DNA from: Onchocerca lupi
Lineage: Eukaryota; Nematoda; Chromadorea; Rhabditida; Onchocercidae
DNA length: 64,000 bases
Reading direction: 5' to 3'
Assembly (NCBI GenBank): GCA_028564675.1
Contig: JAOVVO010000336.1
Location: 1 to 64,000 of the forward strand
Part shown: positions 63,249 through 64,000 of the stretch, one piece after another
How the letters are laid out: each line of letters opens with the position of its first letter
Numbering within the stretch: the first letter of the stretch is position 1
Program-made: the position numbers and the translations under genes
The notes under the pieces: generated by a model
The model's database searches: none
What the model saw: the letters and a program-made list of their open reading frames with translations, nothing else
Told to the model about the DNA's origin: nothing

Positions 63249-64000
63249 TTTGATTTCATTGTCTTGTTATCTTGATTTATGTTCATTTATAAATTAATAA
63301 TTAATAAGAGATTACCATTTTTATTTAAAGAAAAAAAAAAGAAAGAAAGAAAAAGCAGCAAAGCTTTCCTCATAAGGAATAGTCTCAGTCAAAGTTCTTA
63401 TTTTGGTGCTGTTGAGGATGCGAAATATATAAGTATAGAAAACACTATGTATATTGAAAACATTTGTGCAAATAATACGAAGAATGCAAAATCACTTTAT
63501 ACATAATTGTTTTAATTTCATTTAAATACATATATTGGAATGTTGATTTTGGTTGTTATTATATTCTGCAAAAATCGTTTTGGCTATTCGGTTATCATAA
63601 ATTCGTTATCTCAGAATAAAATAAATTCTGCAAAATTAAGATATCATATAATTCTTCGAAGTACAGACTTTTTTTTTTAGCTGTGGAAAGATGAAACCAA
63701 CTTACGTCACTATTAAAAATTCTTAAGATATTAAAATATGTATGAGAAAATCTGAGAATCGCAATTCCTGTTTTTTCTTTATCAGATTTTCGCCTTTAAA
63801 ATTTTTGTCTATTAAAGTGCTAATGCATGTCGTTTCTACATTCTTCGTAATCATAATGATCTTTGTTTTTAAAAATAGCACCATATAGATGTATCATGAA
63901 CTTGAATTTTTTGAATTTCAGCTGGATAATTTCATTCAAATCACTTGTCATTTTTGATGTTTCGGCTTGATAACTAATGTTTTTGAAAACAGTTTTATCA
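63249..64000. other. 3' flank of the RS-rich gene, no gene seen
   Basis: AT-rich with possible AATAAA polyadenylation signals (for example near 63618). The frame 63279-63506 is composition-driven. Confidence 0.5.

Noticed and set aside
1..64000. Bacterial endosymbiont (Wolbachia) insertion, tRNA or rRNA genes
   Set aside because: No long intronless bacterial-type frame, cloverleaf or rRNA-like sequence was recognised by eye; a tRNAscan or blast run would be needed to exclude small ones.

Overview
The window is nuclear DNA of a nematode, most likely a filarial or other spirurid worm. This is inferred from several signs: very AT-rich non-coding DNA full of long poly-A/poly-T runs; short exons with introns of roughly 80-900 bp and nematode-type acceptors (mostly T-rich then CAG or TAG); 3' splice sites 0-14 nt before many start codons, as expected for spliced-leader trans-splicing; and nematode-specific families (sperm-type MSP domain, ground-like domain, NAS-type astacin). 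I did not see bacterial (for example Wolbachia) genes, rRNA, tRNA, CRISPR or a convincing intact transposon. Exon coordinates were derived by hand from reading frame, splice signals and family conservation.

Layout. 1-5.3 kb: AT-rich intergenic DNA with small repeats. 5.27-9.54 kb (-): a seven-exon gene for a 383-residue protein I do not recognise. 9.6-11.6 kb: degenerate repeats and a roughly 36-bp minisatellite. 11.6-14.5 kb (+): an MSP-domain protein with coiled coil and C-terminal membrane anchor. 17.4-23.9 kb (+): a secreted astacin metalloprotease with EGF and CUB domains. 24.8-26.3 kb (+): a ground-like (hedgehog-related) gene whose N-terminal part looks frame-shifted.

26.8-56.1 kb is a long run of eight genes, all on the minus strand. 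In transcription order they are TRAPPC2/sedlin, a PMP3/UPF0057 micro-protein, an SLC10-type transporter, RUVBL1/pontin, TOM22, MTERF3, a peroxisomal acyl-CoA oxidase and RBX2. Most are housekeeping genes: vesicle tethering, chromatin ATPase, mitochondrial import, mitochondrial transcription, peroxisomal beta-oxidation and cullin neddylation. 57.5-63.2 kb (+): a mitochondrial fission factor homologue and an RS-rich protein resembling RSRC1. Between those two lies an unexplained coding-like island (59.7-60.8 kb) with an internal duplication.

No new multi-gene system is evident; this looks like ordinary gene-dense chromosome. The most useful results are gene models that a simple ORF scan misses: a 30-nt last exon carrying the RBX2 tail, the two-exon 59-residue PMP3 protein, the 39-nt acyl-CoA oxidase exon and its separate peroxisomal-targeting exon, the sedlin last exon, and two GC-AG introns. 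The decaying ground-like gene, the stop-free 81-nt intron inside the astacin zinc site and a near-perfect 29-bp hairpin at 52.84 kb also merit a second look.
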